This document shows, piece after piece, positions 6,536 through 14,389 of a stretch of 19,254 nucleotides of DNA. Every line of letters starts with the position of its first letter. Position 1 is the stretch's first letter. The stretch spans positions 1-19,254 of the forward strand of contig CAJLXA010000035.1 of assembly GCA_905210485.1 (NCBI GenBank), read 5' to 3'. Position numbers and translations under genes: made by a program. Below the pieces are notes generated by a model. The model was not told the DNA's origin, did no database searches, and worked only from the letters and a program-made list of their open reading frames with translations. Source of the DNA: an uncultured Eubacteriales bacterium (lineage in GTDB: Bacteria > Bacillota > Clostridia > Oscillospirales > CAG-272).

Positions 6536-6985
6536 CGTGGCGAGCGTGGTTGCGGTCATTTCGGAGGTCTTCGCGGGGAGCCGGCGGTTGACGGCGGTGA
6601 CATCGCAGGCGGTACGATTGCTGTGCCAATGGTTTGATTTTCGTGGCGGCGCGACCTTGTGAGTTTCGGTTGTAGCAATGGGTCGTGCGGTGTTATCGTG
6701 CACGGCATGTGACCGTGCGTACGTGCAAGGCGCGGTTATGGCCTTTCCGAAACTTTTCGTGAGGGACGGACGGCCGCGGCGGTTGCAGTTTGCAGGTGGT
6801 ACGCTACTGTGTGTCGGCTGGCATAGAAAATGCTCATGCGGCCTTATCCGGCACTTTTGCATGGCGTGGCTTTGCATGATGCCTTTGCGACGGCGACGGT
6901 CAATGCCGGAATGTTTCGGCATGCATAGCGGTGCGGTAACGGTTATTATTCGGGGATTCGTCATCGGTGAAAATCGAATGGCCGA

Positions 6986-7565
6986 TGGCGCGACAGTGTA
7001 GCTTTTACATAGGCCGGAAGCGTGTCGGAAAGTATGGCGTGGTTTTTACTTACCGTTTAGGTAGCAAACGGGAAGCACACGGTATATTACCCGGCGTGAC
7101 GGCGTAGTTGCTGTGCGATGTGTCCTTACGCGACACTTTTACATAGCGCGACCTTGTGAATTGCGGTTGTAGTGATGGGTCGCGTGTACGGCGGTTGACG
7201 GCGGTTGCAGTTTGCAGGTGGCGCACAGCGTAGCCTTTACATAGGCCGGAAGCGTGTCGGAATTTTACTTACCGTTTAGGTAGCAAACGGGAAGCGACGG
7301 CACATTATCTCCCGTGACGGCGTAGTTGCTGTGCGATGTGACCTTACGCGACACTTTTACATAGCGCGACCTTGTGAATTGCGATTGTAGTGATGGGTCG
7401 TGTGTACGGCGGTTGACGGCGGCTGCAGTTTGCAGGTGGCGCACAGATAGGCTGGAGCGTATCGGAGAGTATGGCGTGGTTTTACTTACCGTTTAGGTAG
7501 CAAACGGGAAGCACACGGCATATTACCCGGCGCGGCGGCGTGGTTGTAGCCTTGTGCGACGTAAT
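6986..7565. repeat. Tandem array of a ~218-bp unit, about 2.7 copies
   Basis: The unit is seen as recurring blocks at constant spacing. GCGACCTTGTGAATT occurs at 7148 and 7366. GACGGCGTAGTTGCTGTGCG occurs at 7098 and 7316. A 33-bp identical block starts at 7044, 7263 and 7480. GCAGTTTGCAGGTGG occurs within 7203-7223 and 7421-7441. The best full unit is 7148-7365. The first copy lacks its left quarter and the last diverges after about 7530. Diverged fragments of the same blocks occur upstream (6651, 6781, and CGGCGGTTGACGGCGG near 6582). Copies differ by point changes and small indels. Confidence 0.88.
7044..7076. repeat. Conserved 33-bp hairpin core of the array (copy 1)
   Basis: This is the most conserved block, identical in the copies at 7263-7295 and 7480-7512. 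It holds two mutually exclusive hairpins: CCGTTT-N7-AAACGG (7053-7058 with 7066-7071) and TACC-N5-GGTA (7051-7054 with 7060-7063). Exact conservation while neighbouring bases vary suggests a selected structure or protein site. Confidence 0.75.
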
Positions 7566-7900
7566 TTTGCGGGGGCGAGGGCTATTGTGGCAACATGATT
7601 GTGCGGCCTCTTGCATAGCGTAGCCGCACGAAAACGCCGCTCTCCCGAATTACAGCGGCGAGACAATAACGAGAAAAACAGCGGCGGTATGTCCGTGAAT
7701 TGACAGACCGTTTTGAAGACCGTCGATGCGGAAGCGTTTCGAGTGACGCAGGAATCCGCATACGGGGATAACGGAATACCGACGGAATGTCGGAGGTGGG
7801 GTAGAGAACAGACTTTATCGGTTGCAGGATTTATACGGAGAAAGCAATACTTTTTTGAGGAACAAAGATTCACAGGAATCAAAAACAAGAGATGGGTAAA

Positions 7901-7945
7901 AAACACCCCGCCGGACATTTAACCGTCCGGCGGGGTGTTTTTATA
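7901..7945. terminator. Bidirectional terminator downstream of gdhA
   Basis: A perfect 16-bp stem (7901-7916 with 7925-7940) with an 8-nt loop, flanked by A-runs on the left and T-runs on the right, so it works in both directions. It ends the leftward gdhA transcript about 90 nt after its stop codon and would also block transcription leaving the repeat region. Confidence 0.93.
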
Positions 7946-8032
7946 TTGTTTTTCCCATGCCTTTTGCGATGCGGGAGACGGCGACTTTATATCGCCGATA
8001 CGTTTTCGCTACGGGGTTTTGTATGCTTCGGA

Positions 8033-9379
8033 TCAGCAGACGCCCTGTGCCAGCATAGCGTTGGCAACTTTCAGGAAGCCTGCGATATTCGCGCCGGCCA
8101 CCAGATTGTCTTTCATGCCGTATTCCGCGGCGGCCTTGGCGGCATTGTGATAAATGTTCACCATAATGTCGTGCAGTTTTTTATCGACTTCTTCAAATGT
8201 CCAGGCGTAACGCATGGAGTTCTGGGACATTTCGAGAGCGGAGGTCGCTACGCCGCCGGCGTTGGCGGCTTTGGCAGGCCCAAACAGAACGCCGTTCTTC
8301 TGGAAGACGGCGATGGCTTCGGGTGTGGAGGGCATGTTGGCGCCTTCGGCAACGGCGATTACGCCGTTTTTCACAAGGATCTTTGCGGATTCTTCATTGA
8401 TCTCGTTCTGCGTTGCGCAGGGAAGCGCGATGTCGCAGGGAATCGTGAAGATGCCGGAGCAGCCATCATGATATTCCGCTTCGGGGTGGTAGGTGAGATA
8501 CTCTTTTATGCGCTTGCGTTCAACTTCTTTAATCTGCTTCACGGCCTTGAGATCAACGCCGTTCTTGTCGTAGATATAACCGTTCGAGTCGGAAAGCGCC
8601 ACGACTTTACCGCCGAGAGCTGTGGCTTTTTCGGTTGCGTAAATGGCAACGTTGCCGGAGCCGGAAATGATAACGTTTTTTTCTTCAAAGGAGAGACCCT
8701 TATCGGCAAGCATTTCTTTTGTAAAGTAGCAAAGGCCGTAACCGGTTGCTTCCGTGCGGGCAAGACTGCCGCCGTAAGGAATGCCTTTGCCGGTCAGGAC
8801 GCCGCTGTAGGTATTGGTGAGACGTTTATACTGGCCGAACATGTAGCCGATTTCACGGCCGCCGACGCCGATGTCGCCCGCGGGAACGTCAACGTCCGCG
8901 CCGACATACTTATAAAGTTCGGTCATGAAACTCTGACAGAAGCGCATGACTTCTGCGTCGGACTTACCTTTGGGATCGAAATCGGAGCCGCCTTTGCCGC
9001 CGCCGATGGGAAGTCCCGTCAGGGAGTTTTTAAAGATCTGTTCAAAGCCGAGAAATTTGATGATGCCTTCGTATACGGACGGGTGAAAGCGCAGGCCGCC
9101 TTTATACGGACCGATCGCATCGTTGAATTGGATACGGAAACCGCGGTTCACGCGGACAACGCCTTTGTCATCGACCCACGGCACGCGGAACTTGATGATA
9201 CGTTCCGGCTCAACAAGACGTTCCATGACGCCTTGCGTCAGATATTCGGGGTGCTTTTCCACAACGGGTTCGAGCGATTCGAGCACTTCTTTTACTGCCT
9301 GATGGAATTCCGGTTCGCCGGGGTTACGTTTGATAACGCGTTCCATAAGATCGGCAAGTTCTTTATTCTTGAAATCCAT
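8033..9379 (-). CDS. gdhA: NADP-type glutamate dehydrogenase
   Basis: A 448-residue hexameric-type glutamate dehydrogenase making L-glutamate from 2-oxoglutarate, ammonium and NAD(P)H in the cytoplasm. Visible features are the substrate site LPIGGGKGGSDFDPKGKS with catalytic Lys129, the VPAGDIGVGGREIGYMFGQY block with catalytic Asp169, and the nucleotide fold SGSGNVAIYATEKA at 239-252. The SDSNG end of the second strand (263-267) is typical of NADP-using members; cofactor choice remains inferred. The ATG at 9379 has TGGAGG 5-6 nt upstream and gives the family length (444-450). A longer in-frame start would begin upstream of the promoter. The gene stands alone. Its substrate is the product of the citrate-isocitrate operon 5 kb away, so the two together form a glutamate route. 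Confidence 0.97.
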   Translation of the reverse strand: MDFKNKELADLMERVIKRNPGEPEFHQAVKEVLESLEPVVEKHPEYLTQGVMERLVEPERIIKFRVPWVDDKGVVRVNRGFRIQFNDAIGPYKGGLRFHPSVYEGIIKFLGFEQIFKNSLTGLPIGGGKGGSDFDPKGKSDAEVMRFCQSFMTELYKYVGADVDVPAGDIGVGGREIGYMFGQYKRLTNTYSGVLTGKGIPYGGSLARTEATGYGLCYFTKEMLADKGLSFEEKNVIISGSGNVAIYATEKATALGGKVVALSDSNGYIYDKNGVDLKAVKQIKEVERKRIKEYLTYHPEAEYHDGCSGIFTIPCDIALPCATQNEINEESAKILVKNGVIAVAEGANMPSTPEAIAVFQKNGVLFGPAKAANAGGVATSALEMSQNSMRYAWTFEEVDKKLHDIMVNIYHNAAKAAAEYGMKDNLVAGANIAGFLKVANAMLAQGVC

Positions 9380-9430
9380 AAAAACCTCCAAAATACTCGC
9401 GGATAATCCGCAAAAATAATTACAATAACT

Positions 9431-9459
9431 ATTATACACACGTATGCAGGATTTGTCAA
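9431..9459 (-). promoter_or_regulatory. Consensus promoter of gdhA
   Basis: Read leftward, TTGACA (9459-9454), exactly 17 bp, TATAAT (9436-9431): a full consensus promoter with a start near 9424 and a 45-nt leader. This suggests strong, largely constitutive expression of gdhA. Confidence 0.93.
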
Positions 9460-9885
9460 CGAGGAAACGCAATATTTTTTTGAAAAAATTCATAAAAATT
9501 GAAAAAAAGAAGAAAACAGGGTGTATTCACGGGGTATCGCGACGGAATTTGAAATTGTGGCGTGTCAAAACTTGCAAAACGGTAAAAAAGAGGTGCCGTG
9601 TAGTGCCGGATAGGACATTACGGGAAAAATCCGCTTTCAGAACATGAAAACGCGAAATAGTCCATTCGAGGCGCGAATATTGCCGAAACAAAAACTTGTT
9701 CATACATTATCACGCTTTAGACATAAAAATGGTAACAAAAATGCATAAATATAAAAATAACGTCTCAAATATCGACACGAATAAGTAAAGATAAATCCAT
9801 ATAATCGCAGACTTTCTGGCAGGCAAAGAACATTTTCGCCGGTCACCGGTGCGGCGGCGGGCGATTTTCTTTTTTTCTTTTTGTC

Positions 9886-9914
9886 TTGCAAACGGAAGAA
9901 AATTGTGTTATACT
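9886..9914 (+). promoter_or_regulatory. Promoter for UPF0371 gene
   Basis: TTGCAA (9886-9891), 17-bp spacer, TATACT (9909-9914). The start is near 9921, about 36 nt before the ATG. Confidence 0.75.
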
Positions 9915-9956
9915 GTTTGCGTATTTAATTTTATATAGAATATATAGAGGACAAAT

Positions 9957-11420
9957 ATGCGACAGGGTTTTGACAACGCAAAATATATTGCTCTGCAGTC
10001 GGAGCATATACGCGAACGCATTGCCACGTTCGGCGGCAAACTGTATCTGGAATTCGGCGGTAAGATCTTTGACGATTATCATGCGTCGCGCGTGCTTCCG
10101 GGATTTGAACCGGACAGCAAAATACGTATGCTTCAGAATATCGGTACGGATTGTGAAATCATCATTGCCATCAATGCCGACGATATCGAGAAAAACAAAA
10201 TACGCGCCGACCTCGGCATTACATATGACGAAGACGTTCTGCGTCTGATCCGCATTTTCGGCGAGCTTTCGCTTTATGTCGGCAGTGTAGTCATTACGAG
10301 ATACACCGGGCAAAAAGGCGCGGACGCGTTCCGCCGCCGCCTCGCTTCCATCGGTGTTCCGAGTTATCTGCACTACCCGATTGCCGGTTATCCGTCGGAT
10401 ATCCGCCGGATTGTCAGTGAAGAGGGGTACGGCAGAAACGATTATATCAAAACTTCAAAACCTCTTGTCGTTGTTACGGCGCCCGGCCCCGGAAGCGGCA
10501 AAATGGCCACTTGTCTTTCGCAACTCTATCACGAGCATAAGCGCGGTATCACGGCCGGCTATGCGAAATTTGAAACGTTTCCCGTGTGGAATCTCCCGCT
10601 CCGGCACCCTGTCAACATTGCGTATGAAGCCGCAACGGTGGATCTTGACGATATGAACATGATCGATCCTTTCCATCTGGAGACCTACGGCGTTACCACC
10701 GTCAACTATAACCGCGATGTAGAGATTTTTCCTGTTCTCCGTGCTATGCTGGAAGAGATTCTCGGCGAATCGCCGTATCATTCTCCGACCGATATGGGCG
10801 TGAATATGGCTGGGTACTGCATCTATGACGACGTTGCGGTTTCCGACGCCGCGCGCATGGAGATTCTCCGTCGCTATTACCGTACCGCCGTAGAGGAAAA
10901 ACGCCGCGGCGGCGACGGGCATGCCACCGCTAAAATGGAGATACTTATGCGGCAGGCGGACGTATCCGAGGAACTGTGCCCGGCCATTGCGGCGTGCCGC
11001 GAGAAAAACCGTCTGACCGGCACTCCCGCCGGGGCGATGGTTCTCCCGGACGGACATGTTGTGACGGCGAAGACTTCACGTTTCTTCCGCGCTCCCGGCG
11101 CGCTTCTCCTCAACGCTTTGAAGTATCTGGCGGGTATAGACGACGATAAACGTATACTGAGCCCGGAATCGCTCCGCCCGATATGCGATATGAAAATGAA
11201 GTATCTGCACCACAAGAACCCCCGCCTGCATGCGGACGAAGTGCTGATTGCATTGACGCTCGCGGCCGATGAAAATCCCGACGCGGCGGCGGCTCTCGAC
11301 AAACTCGGCGCATTGCGCGGCTGTGAAGCTCATTTTTCCGCTATGGTTCCCGAAGGCGACGGCAAAACCTATCATTCTCTCGGTATAGAGGCTACCGGCG
11401 ATCCTGTGTTCGCAAAATAA
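9957..11420 (+). CDS. UPF0371/DUF1846 family protein
   Basis: A 487-residue cytoplasmic protein of the DUF1846 (UPF0371) family, which spans about 490-500 residues in Firmicutes and has no firmly assigned function. Recognisable blocks are the N-terminal QSEHIRERI followed by KLYLEFGGK, LHYPIAGYPSDI, a P-loop-like VVTAPGPGSGKMATCLSQLY with GPGSGK at about residues 177-182, and PFHLETYGVTTVNYNRDVE with the DMGVNMAGYCI block after it. These suggest nucleotide binding, but the family fold is not a standard kinase and I do not assign a reaction. AGAGG lies 7 nt before the ATG. It appears to be a single-gene unit, and no clear terminator follows. Confidence 0.93.
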   Translation: MRQGFDNAKYIALQSEHIRERIATFGGKLYLEFGGKIFDDYHASRVLPGFEPDSKIRMLQNIGTDCEIIIAINADDIEKNKIRADLGITYDEDVLRLIRIFGELSLYVGSVVITRYTGQKGADAFRRRLASIGVPSYLHYPIAGYPSDIRRIVSEEGYGRNDYIKTSKPLVVVTAPGPGSGKMATCLSQLYHEHKRGITAGYAKFETFPVWNLPLRHPVNIAYEAATVDLDDMNMIDPFHLETYGVTTVNYNRDVEIFPVLRAMLEEILGESPYHSPTDMGVNMAGYCIYDDVAVSDAARMEILRRYYRTAVEEKRRGGDGHATAKMEILMRQADVSEELCPAIAACREKNRLTGTPAGAMVLPDGHVVTAKTSRFFRAPGALLLNALKYLAGIDDDKRILSPESLRPICDMKMKYLHHKNPRLHADEVLIALTLAADENPDAAAALDKLGALRGCEAHFSAMVPEGDGKTYHSLGIEATGDPVFAK

Positions 11421-11476
11421 TCGTTGGTAATGAATTTACCGTGTCATGCAAAAAATGTCATAGCGAACCAAAATCA

Positions 11477-11513
11477 AATAAATTTATTGCAATCCACTGA
11501 ATTCTGATATAAA
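11477..11513 (+). promoter_or_regulatory. Possible rhaA promoter with palindromic operator
   Basis: The 12-bp perfect palindrome AATAAATTTATT (11477-11488) runs into TTGCAA (11487-11492), with TATAAA at 11508-11513. The 15-bp spacing is short, so this promoter is weak or activator-dependent. The palindrome would be a plausible regulator site. Confidence 0.35.
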
Positions 11514-11541
11514 AAGTAAAATTTGTCTATAAGGAGCACAT

Positions 11542-12789
11542 ATGAACAATTCGTACGAAAATGCAAAAGAAGTGTATGGACGCTACGGCATTGATACGGA
11601 GGGCGCCATGCAAAAACTGCGGGAAATTCCGATTTCCGTTCATTGCTGGCAGGGAGACGACGTTCTCGGGTTTGAAGGCGCGGGCGCTTTGTCCGGCGGA
11701 ATCCAGACGACGGGAAACTATCCCGGCCGCGCCCGCACTCCCGCGGAACTGATGCAGGATTATGCGACTGCGCTTTCTCTTATGCCCGGTACAAAACGCA
11801 TTAATCTTCACGCGTCCTATGCGATCCTCGGCGATGACGCGGGAAAAATCGACCGTGACGAATACGAACCGCGTCATTTTGCGCCGTGGGTAACCTTCGC
11901 AAAAGAAAACGGTCTTCAGGGAATTGATTTTAATCCCACTTTCTTCGCGCATAAAAAAATGAAAGACGGACTTACCCTGTCGTCCCCCGATAAAGAAACG
12001 CGCGATTTCTGGATAAGACACGGCCGCCGGTCATTGGAGATCGCCGCGTATCTCGGCCGCGAGATGAACAGTCCCTGCCTTGTCAACATATGGATTCCGG
12101 ACGGATATAAGGACGTACCGGCCGATCGTCTTTCGCCGCGCCTCCGCCTTGTTGATTCGCTTGACCGTATGCTTGAGGGGTACGACAAGAAATGGGTGAT
12201 CCCCGCGGTGGAGAGCAAGGTCTTTGGTATCGGTGTGGAGAGTTACACCGTCGGAAGCAACGAGTTTTACCAGAATTACGCGGCGACGAGAGGCATCTGC
12301 TGTCTCCTCGATAACGGTCACTACCATCCGACCGAGGTGGTTTCCGACAAAATTCCGTCGCTTCTCGCCTTTTACGACAAAGTGGCTCTGCATGTCACGC
12401 GTCCCGTCCGTTGGGACAGCGATCATGTCGTTTTGTTTGAGGATGAACTTTGCGAGATCGCCAAAGAAATCGTGCGCAACAACGCCTGCGACAAGGTAAA
12501 AATCGGCCTCGACTACTTCGACGCGAGTATCAACCGTATTGTGGCGTGGGTTACCGGTCAGCGCGCCATGCAGAAAGCCCTGCTTTATGCGCTTCTTATG
12601 CCGAACGCCATGATGAAGGCGGCGCAGGACGCCGGCGACTTCACGCGGCTTATGTGCCTCGGAGAAGAAGTGAAGATGCTGCCTTACGGCGACGTATGGG
12701 GAGAATACCTCAAGCGGGAACACTGCGAAGAAAATTACTATGCCGCAGCAAAGGAATACGAAGAACGCGTTCTTTTGAAAAGAAACTGA
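11542..12789 (+). CDS. rhaA: L-rhamnose isomerase
   Basis: A 415-residue L-rhamnose isomerase converting L-rhamnose to L-rhamnulose in the cytoplasm with divalent metal. The length is that of the RhaA family (about 415-420). Signature blocks are PISVHCWQGDDVLGFE followed by GALSGGIQTTGNYPG at the N-terminus, INLHASYA, GLQGIDFNPTFFAHKK, the metal-site region AVESKVFGIGVESYTVGSNE, LLDNGHYHPTE, and RPVRWDSDHVV. AAGGAG lies 7 nt upstream of the ATG. No rhamnulokinase, aldolase, mutarotase, transporter or rha regulator lies next to it, so the rest of the pathway must be elsewhere, or the enzyme serves another sugar. The family also acts on D-allose and D-psicose. Confidence 0.96.
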   Translation: MNNSYENAKEVYGRYGIDTEGAMQKLREIPISVHCWQGDDVLGFEGAGALSGGIQTTGNYPGRARTPAELMQDYATALSLMPGTKRINLHASYAILGDDAGKIDRDEYEPRHFAPWVTFAKENGLQGIDFNPTFFAHKKMKDGLTLSSPDKETRDFWIRHGRRSLEIAAYLGREMNSPCLVNIWIPDGYKDVPADRLSPRLRLVDSLDRMLEGYDKKWVIPAVESKVFGIGVESYTVGSNEFYQNYAATRGICCLLDNGHYHPTEVVSDKIPSLLAFYDKVALHVTRPVRWDSDHVVLFEDELCEIAKEIVRNNACDKVKIGLDYFDASINRIVAWVTGQRAMQKALLYALLMPNAMMKAAQDAGDFTRLMCLGEEVKMLPYGDVWGEYLKREHCEENYYAAAKEYEERVLLKRN

Positions 12790-12798
12790 CGCTTTTAA

Positions 12799-12830
12799 TG
12801 CCCGCAGGTATTGCCCGCGGGCAAATTTTA
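12799..12830 (+). terminator. Weak terminator or attenuator after rhaA
   Basis: TGCCCGC (12799-12805) pairs with GCGGGCA (12817-12823). An alternative 14-bp palindrome TTGCCCGCGGGCAA lies at 12811-12824. The following AATTTTA is a poor T-tract, so readthrough into the deacetylase gene is likely. Confidence 0.5.
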
Positions 12831-12856
12831 TATGAATTCCGAAAAGGAGGAGGACA

Positions 12857-14113
12857 ATGCGGAAAACCGGTCTACTATGTTTTTTACTTATGCTTTTTAC
12901 CTTGCTTTCGCCGCTGGTTTCCTGTTTCGGCGACCGCACATCCGATGACGCGGACGGGCAGACGTCCGAAGAATCCGATTCATTTTCCAGGGAGGGGGAT
13001 ATGACTGTGACAGGGCTCAGAAAAGAACGCGACGGCTTGTTTCTGTTTACATTGGCAAACGGCAAAACCGTGACGGCGGACTTCAACTATTATCCGGGTC
13101 ACACAAGAAAGGCGATCACGTTTTCTTATGACGACGGAAATAAAAAATATGATTCTTACGTGACGGCACTGCTACGCGATTACGGCTTCCGCGGAACATT
13201 CATGATTTCGTACGGCGGTCGCACGGCCGCGGAACTTGAACTTTACGAGGGGCATGAAGTCGGCAATCATTCCTCGTCGCATAACGAGAACTATAAAAAA
13301 CAGGAGTGGCCGCTCTCCTTACTGCTGTCCGATGTCAAGAGGCAAAGCGATTGCCTGAATGAGGCGCTCGGAACGCTGTTGTCGGAGTATCCGGATTTTG
13401 ATGTGAACCGCGCCGTTTCCGCTTTTGCCATTCCGTATACGACCGATTATCGTTTTTTGTCCGAAGTCACCGAACGCAGCGATAACGAGGCGCTTGCCGA
13501 GATGTTTTCGGCCGCCGGGGCGTCGCTGGACGAAAAAACGCTTGCCGGCATGACCGACGGCGAGATCTGCTTCGCCTATTTCCGTGCCATCGGTATTACC
13601 AACAGCCGCCGTATTCCTTACGGCAAAGGATACGACGTGAACATCAAAAATGATTTTGATCTGCCTGATGACTTTCTTCTCTGGGAGCCGACGATGCATC
13701 AGTCGGCTCTGAAAAGCGAAAAGGAAGAAGAATATGTCAACGCCTATGCCACGCAGTATGAGGAATTGCCCGATGACGGGAAACTCAAAGTCTTTTATGT
13801 ATGGGGGCATCCGAGCGAGATCGATTCTTCCGGTATCGCGGGCGGAACGCTTCCGGGAACGCCGAACAAAAACCTGAAATATCGGGATCTTGAAGGATTT
13901 TTATCCTTTTTCTCCGGTGATGATTATTACAAAGCAACGCTGTCCGAGATCGAACGGTATGCCGCGGCGGTGCGCGGCCTGTGTGTGAAAAACGGCGCCG
14001 TTGTCAACCTGTCGGACACGGATATATATATGACGGTGACCGTAAACGGCGAGGCGGAGGAACTTGTGCTTCCCGCCGGCGGAGAATACCGTTTTACGTG
14101 GCCGGACGAATAA
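12857..14113 (+). CDS. Lipoprotein with polysaccharide deacetylase (NodB/CE4) domain
   Basis: A 418-residue protein. It has a lipoprotein signal peptide (MRK, hydrophobic core, lipobox LVSC with Cys23), an acidic Ser-rich linker, and a NodB-type domain from about residue 83. CE4 motif 1 is FSYDDG with Asp92-Asp93. Motif 2 is NHSSSH with metal-binding His138 and His142. GTF follows the first motif as in the family. Motif 3 is changed: where R-x-x-P-Y is expected there is AFAIPYTT, lacking the usual Arg. Long insertions (about residues 160-290) separate the late motifs, and FYVWGHPSEID may be the motif 4 region. The C-terminus ends in a small beta-rich tail. It is anchored outside the membrane and probably deacetylates a glycan; the substrate is unknown. 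GGAGGAGG lies upstream of the ATG. It follows rhaA by 67 bp and may be co-transcribed. Confidence 0.85.
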   Translation: MRKTGLLCFLLMLFTLLSPLVSCFGDRTSDDADGQTSEESDSFSREGDMTVTGLRKERDGLFLFTLANGKTVTADFNYYPGHTRKAITFSYDDGNKKYDSYVTALLRDYGFRGTFMISYGGRTAAELELYEGHEVGNHSSSHNENYKKQEWPLSLLLSDVKRQSDCLNEALGTLLSEYPDFDVNRAVSAFAIPYTTDYRFLSEVTERSDNEALAEMFSAAGASLDEKTLAGMTDGEICFAYFRAIGITNSRRIPYGKGYDVNIKNDFDLPDDFLLWEPTMHQSALKSEKEEEYVNAYATQYEELPDDGKLKVFYVWGHPSEIDSSGIAGGTLPGTPNKNLKYRDLEGFLSFFSGDDYYKATLSEIERYAAAVRGLCVKNGAVVNLSDTDIYMTVTVNGEAEELVLPAGGEYRFTWPDE

Positions 14114-14121
14114 AACGGGGA

Positions 14122-14140
14122 CGGCGGAGCGCCGCTTTTT
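14122..14140 (+). terminator. Short terminator after deacetylase gene
   Basis: CGGCG-GAG-CGCCG (14122-14134), then CTTTTT. The hairpin is short but GC-rich with a T-tract directly after it. Confidence 0.7.
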
Positions 14141-14244
14141 CCGGATATGACGCATGGAGTGCTTTCAAAATCCGTTTTTTGCATGATATGTAACCGATTT
14201 CTTCATTTTTTCGGACTATAATCGGGAATGAACGCTACAAATTC

Positions 14245-14286
14245 TGTGAAAATGCAATTTTTGAATCCGAAATATGCGAAAATGCA
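14245..14286 (+). repeat. Two 12-bp direct repeats 30 bp apart upstream of the citrate operon
   Basis: TGTGAAAATGCA (14245-14256) and TGCGAAAATGCA (14275-14286) differ at one base and are spaced exactly 30 bp (about three helical turns). Each has a TGC/TGT-N6-GCA dyad character. The second abuts the -35 box. This placement fits a regulator binding on one face of the DNA. Confidence 0.55.
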
Positions 14287-14315
14287 TTGACAAGTTGCAA
14301 AAAAGTGTATATAAT
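14287..14315 (+). promoter_or_regulatory. Consensus promoter of the citrate-isocitrate operon
   Basis: TTGACA (14287-14292), exactly 17 bp, TATAAT (14310-14315): full consensus, start near 14322. The leader of about 68 nt carries two hairpins before the ribosome binding site. Confidence 0.93.
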
Positions 14316-14333
14316 AGAAAGTAAACAGTTTGT

Positions 14334-14374
14334 GCGGAGATTTCCGCCGTGCGTAACATATCCCGCTCCGCGGG
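14334..14374 (+). promoter_or_regulatory. Leader hairpins of the citrate operon
   Basis: GCGGA-GATT-TCCGC (14334-14347) and CCCGC-TCC-GCGGG (14362-14374). The second ends only a few bases before the ribosome binding site AAAGAGG (14378-14384). Neither is followed by a T-tract, so they may stabilise the mRNA or affect translation rather than terminate. Confidence 0.5.
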
Positions 14375-14389
14375 GAGAAAGAGGTATCC

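Larger units (their letters stand above)
6536..8032. other. 1.5-kb gene-free region with repeats
   Basis: No convincing gene is found on either strand; open frames here lack ribosome binding sites and protein-like composition. Contents: degenerate repeat fragments (about 6580-6985), the 218-bp tandem array (6986-7565), a weak hairpin CGCCGCT/AGCGGCG (7635-7641 with 7654-7660) that would act leftward, unassigned sequence (7690-7890), and the strong bidirectional terminator (7901-7940). The upper strand of the repeat part is rich in G and T. Confidence 0.75.
9380..9956. other. Intergenic region between gdhA and UPF0371 gene
   Basis: A 577-bp AT-rich stretch between divergent genes. The left end holds the gdhA promoter and the right end the promoter of the next gene. 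Between them (about 9494-9880) no gene is seen. A TTGCCG-17-TACATT pair (9680-9708) and a GC-rich hairpin followed by a broken T-tract (about 9836-9882) could bracket a small RNA of about 165 nt, but this is weak. Confidence 0.6.

Noticed and set aside
6019..6591. 190-codon frame starting in the purine-rich leader
   Set aside because: Its ATG directly abuts the predicted -10 box, upstream of the transcription start. The HAAS frame inside it is the recognisable protein, and the Lys/Glu-rich translation only reflects base composition.
6678..7001. Open frame of 107 codons in the repeat region
   Set aside because: No ribosome binding site, erratic composition, and it runs through degenerate repeat blocks that are not conserved in frame.
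6986..7565. CRISPR array
   Set aside because: The period is about 218 bp, there are no unique 30-40 bp spacers between short repeats, and no cas genes are near.
7892..9406. Long rightward open frame (504 codons) across gdhA
   Set aside because: It is fully antisense to the certain glutamate dehydrogenase gene. Its composition is that of a mirrored GC-rich coding frame and it has no ribosome binding site.
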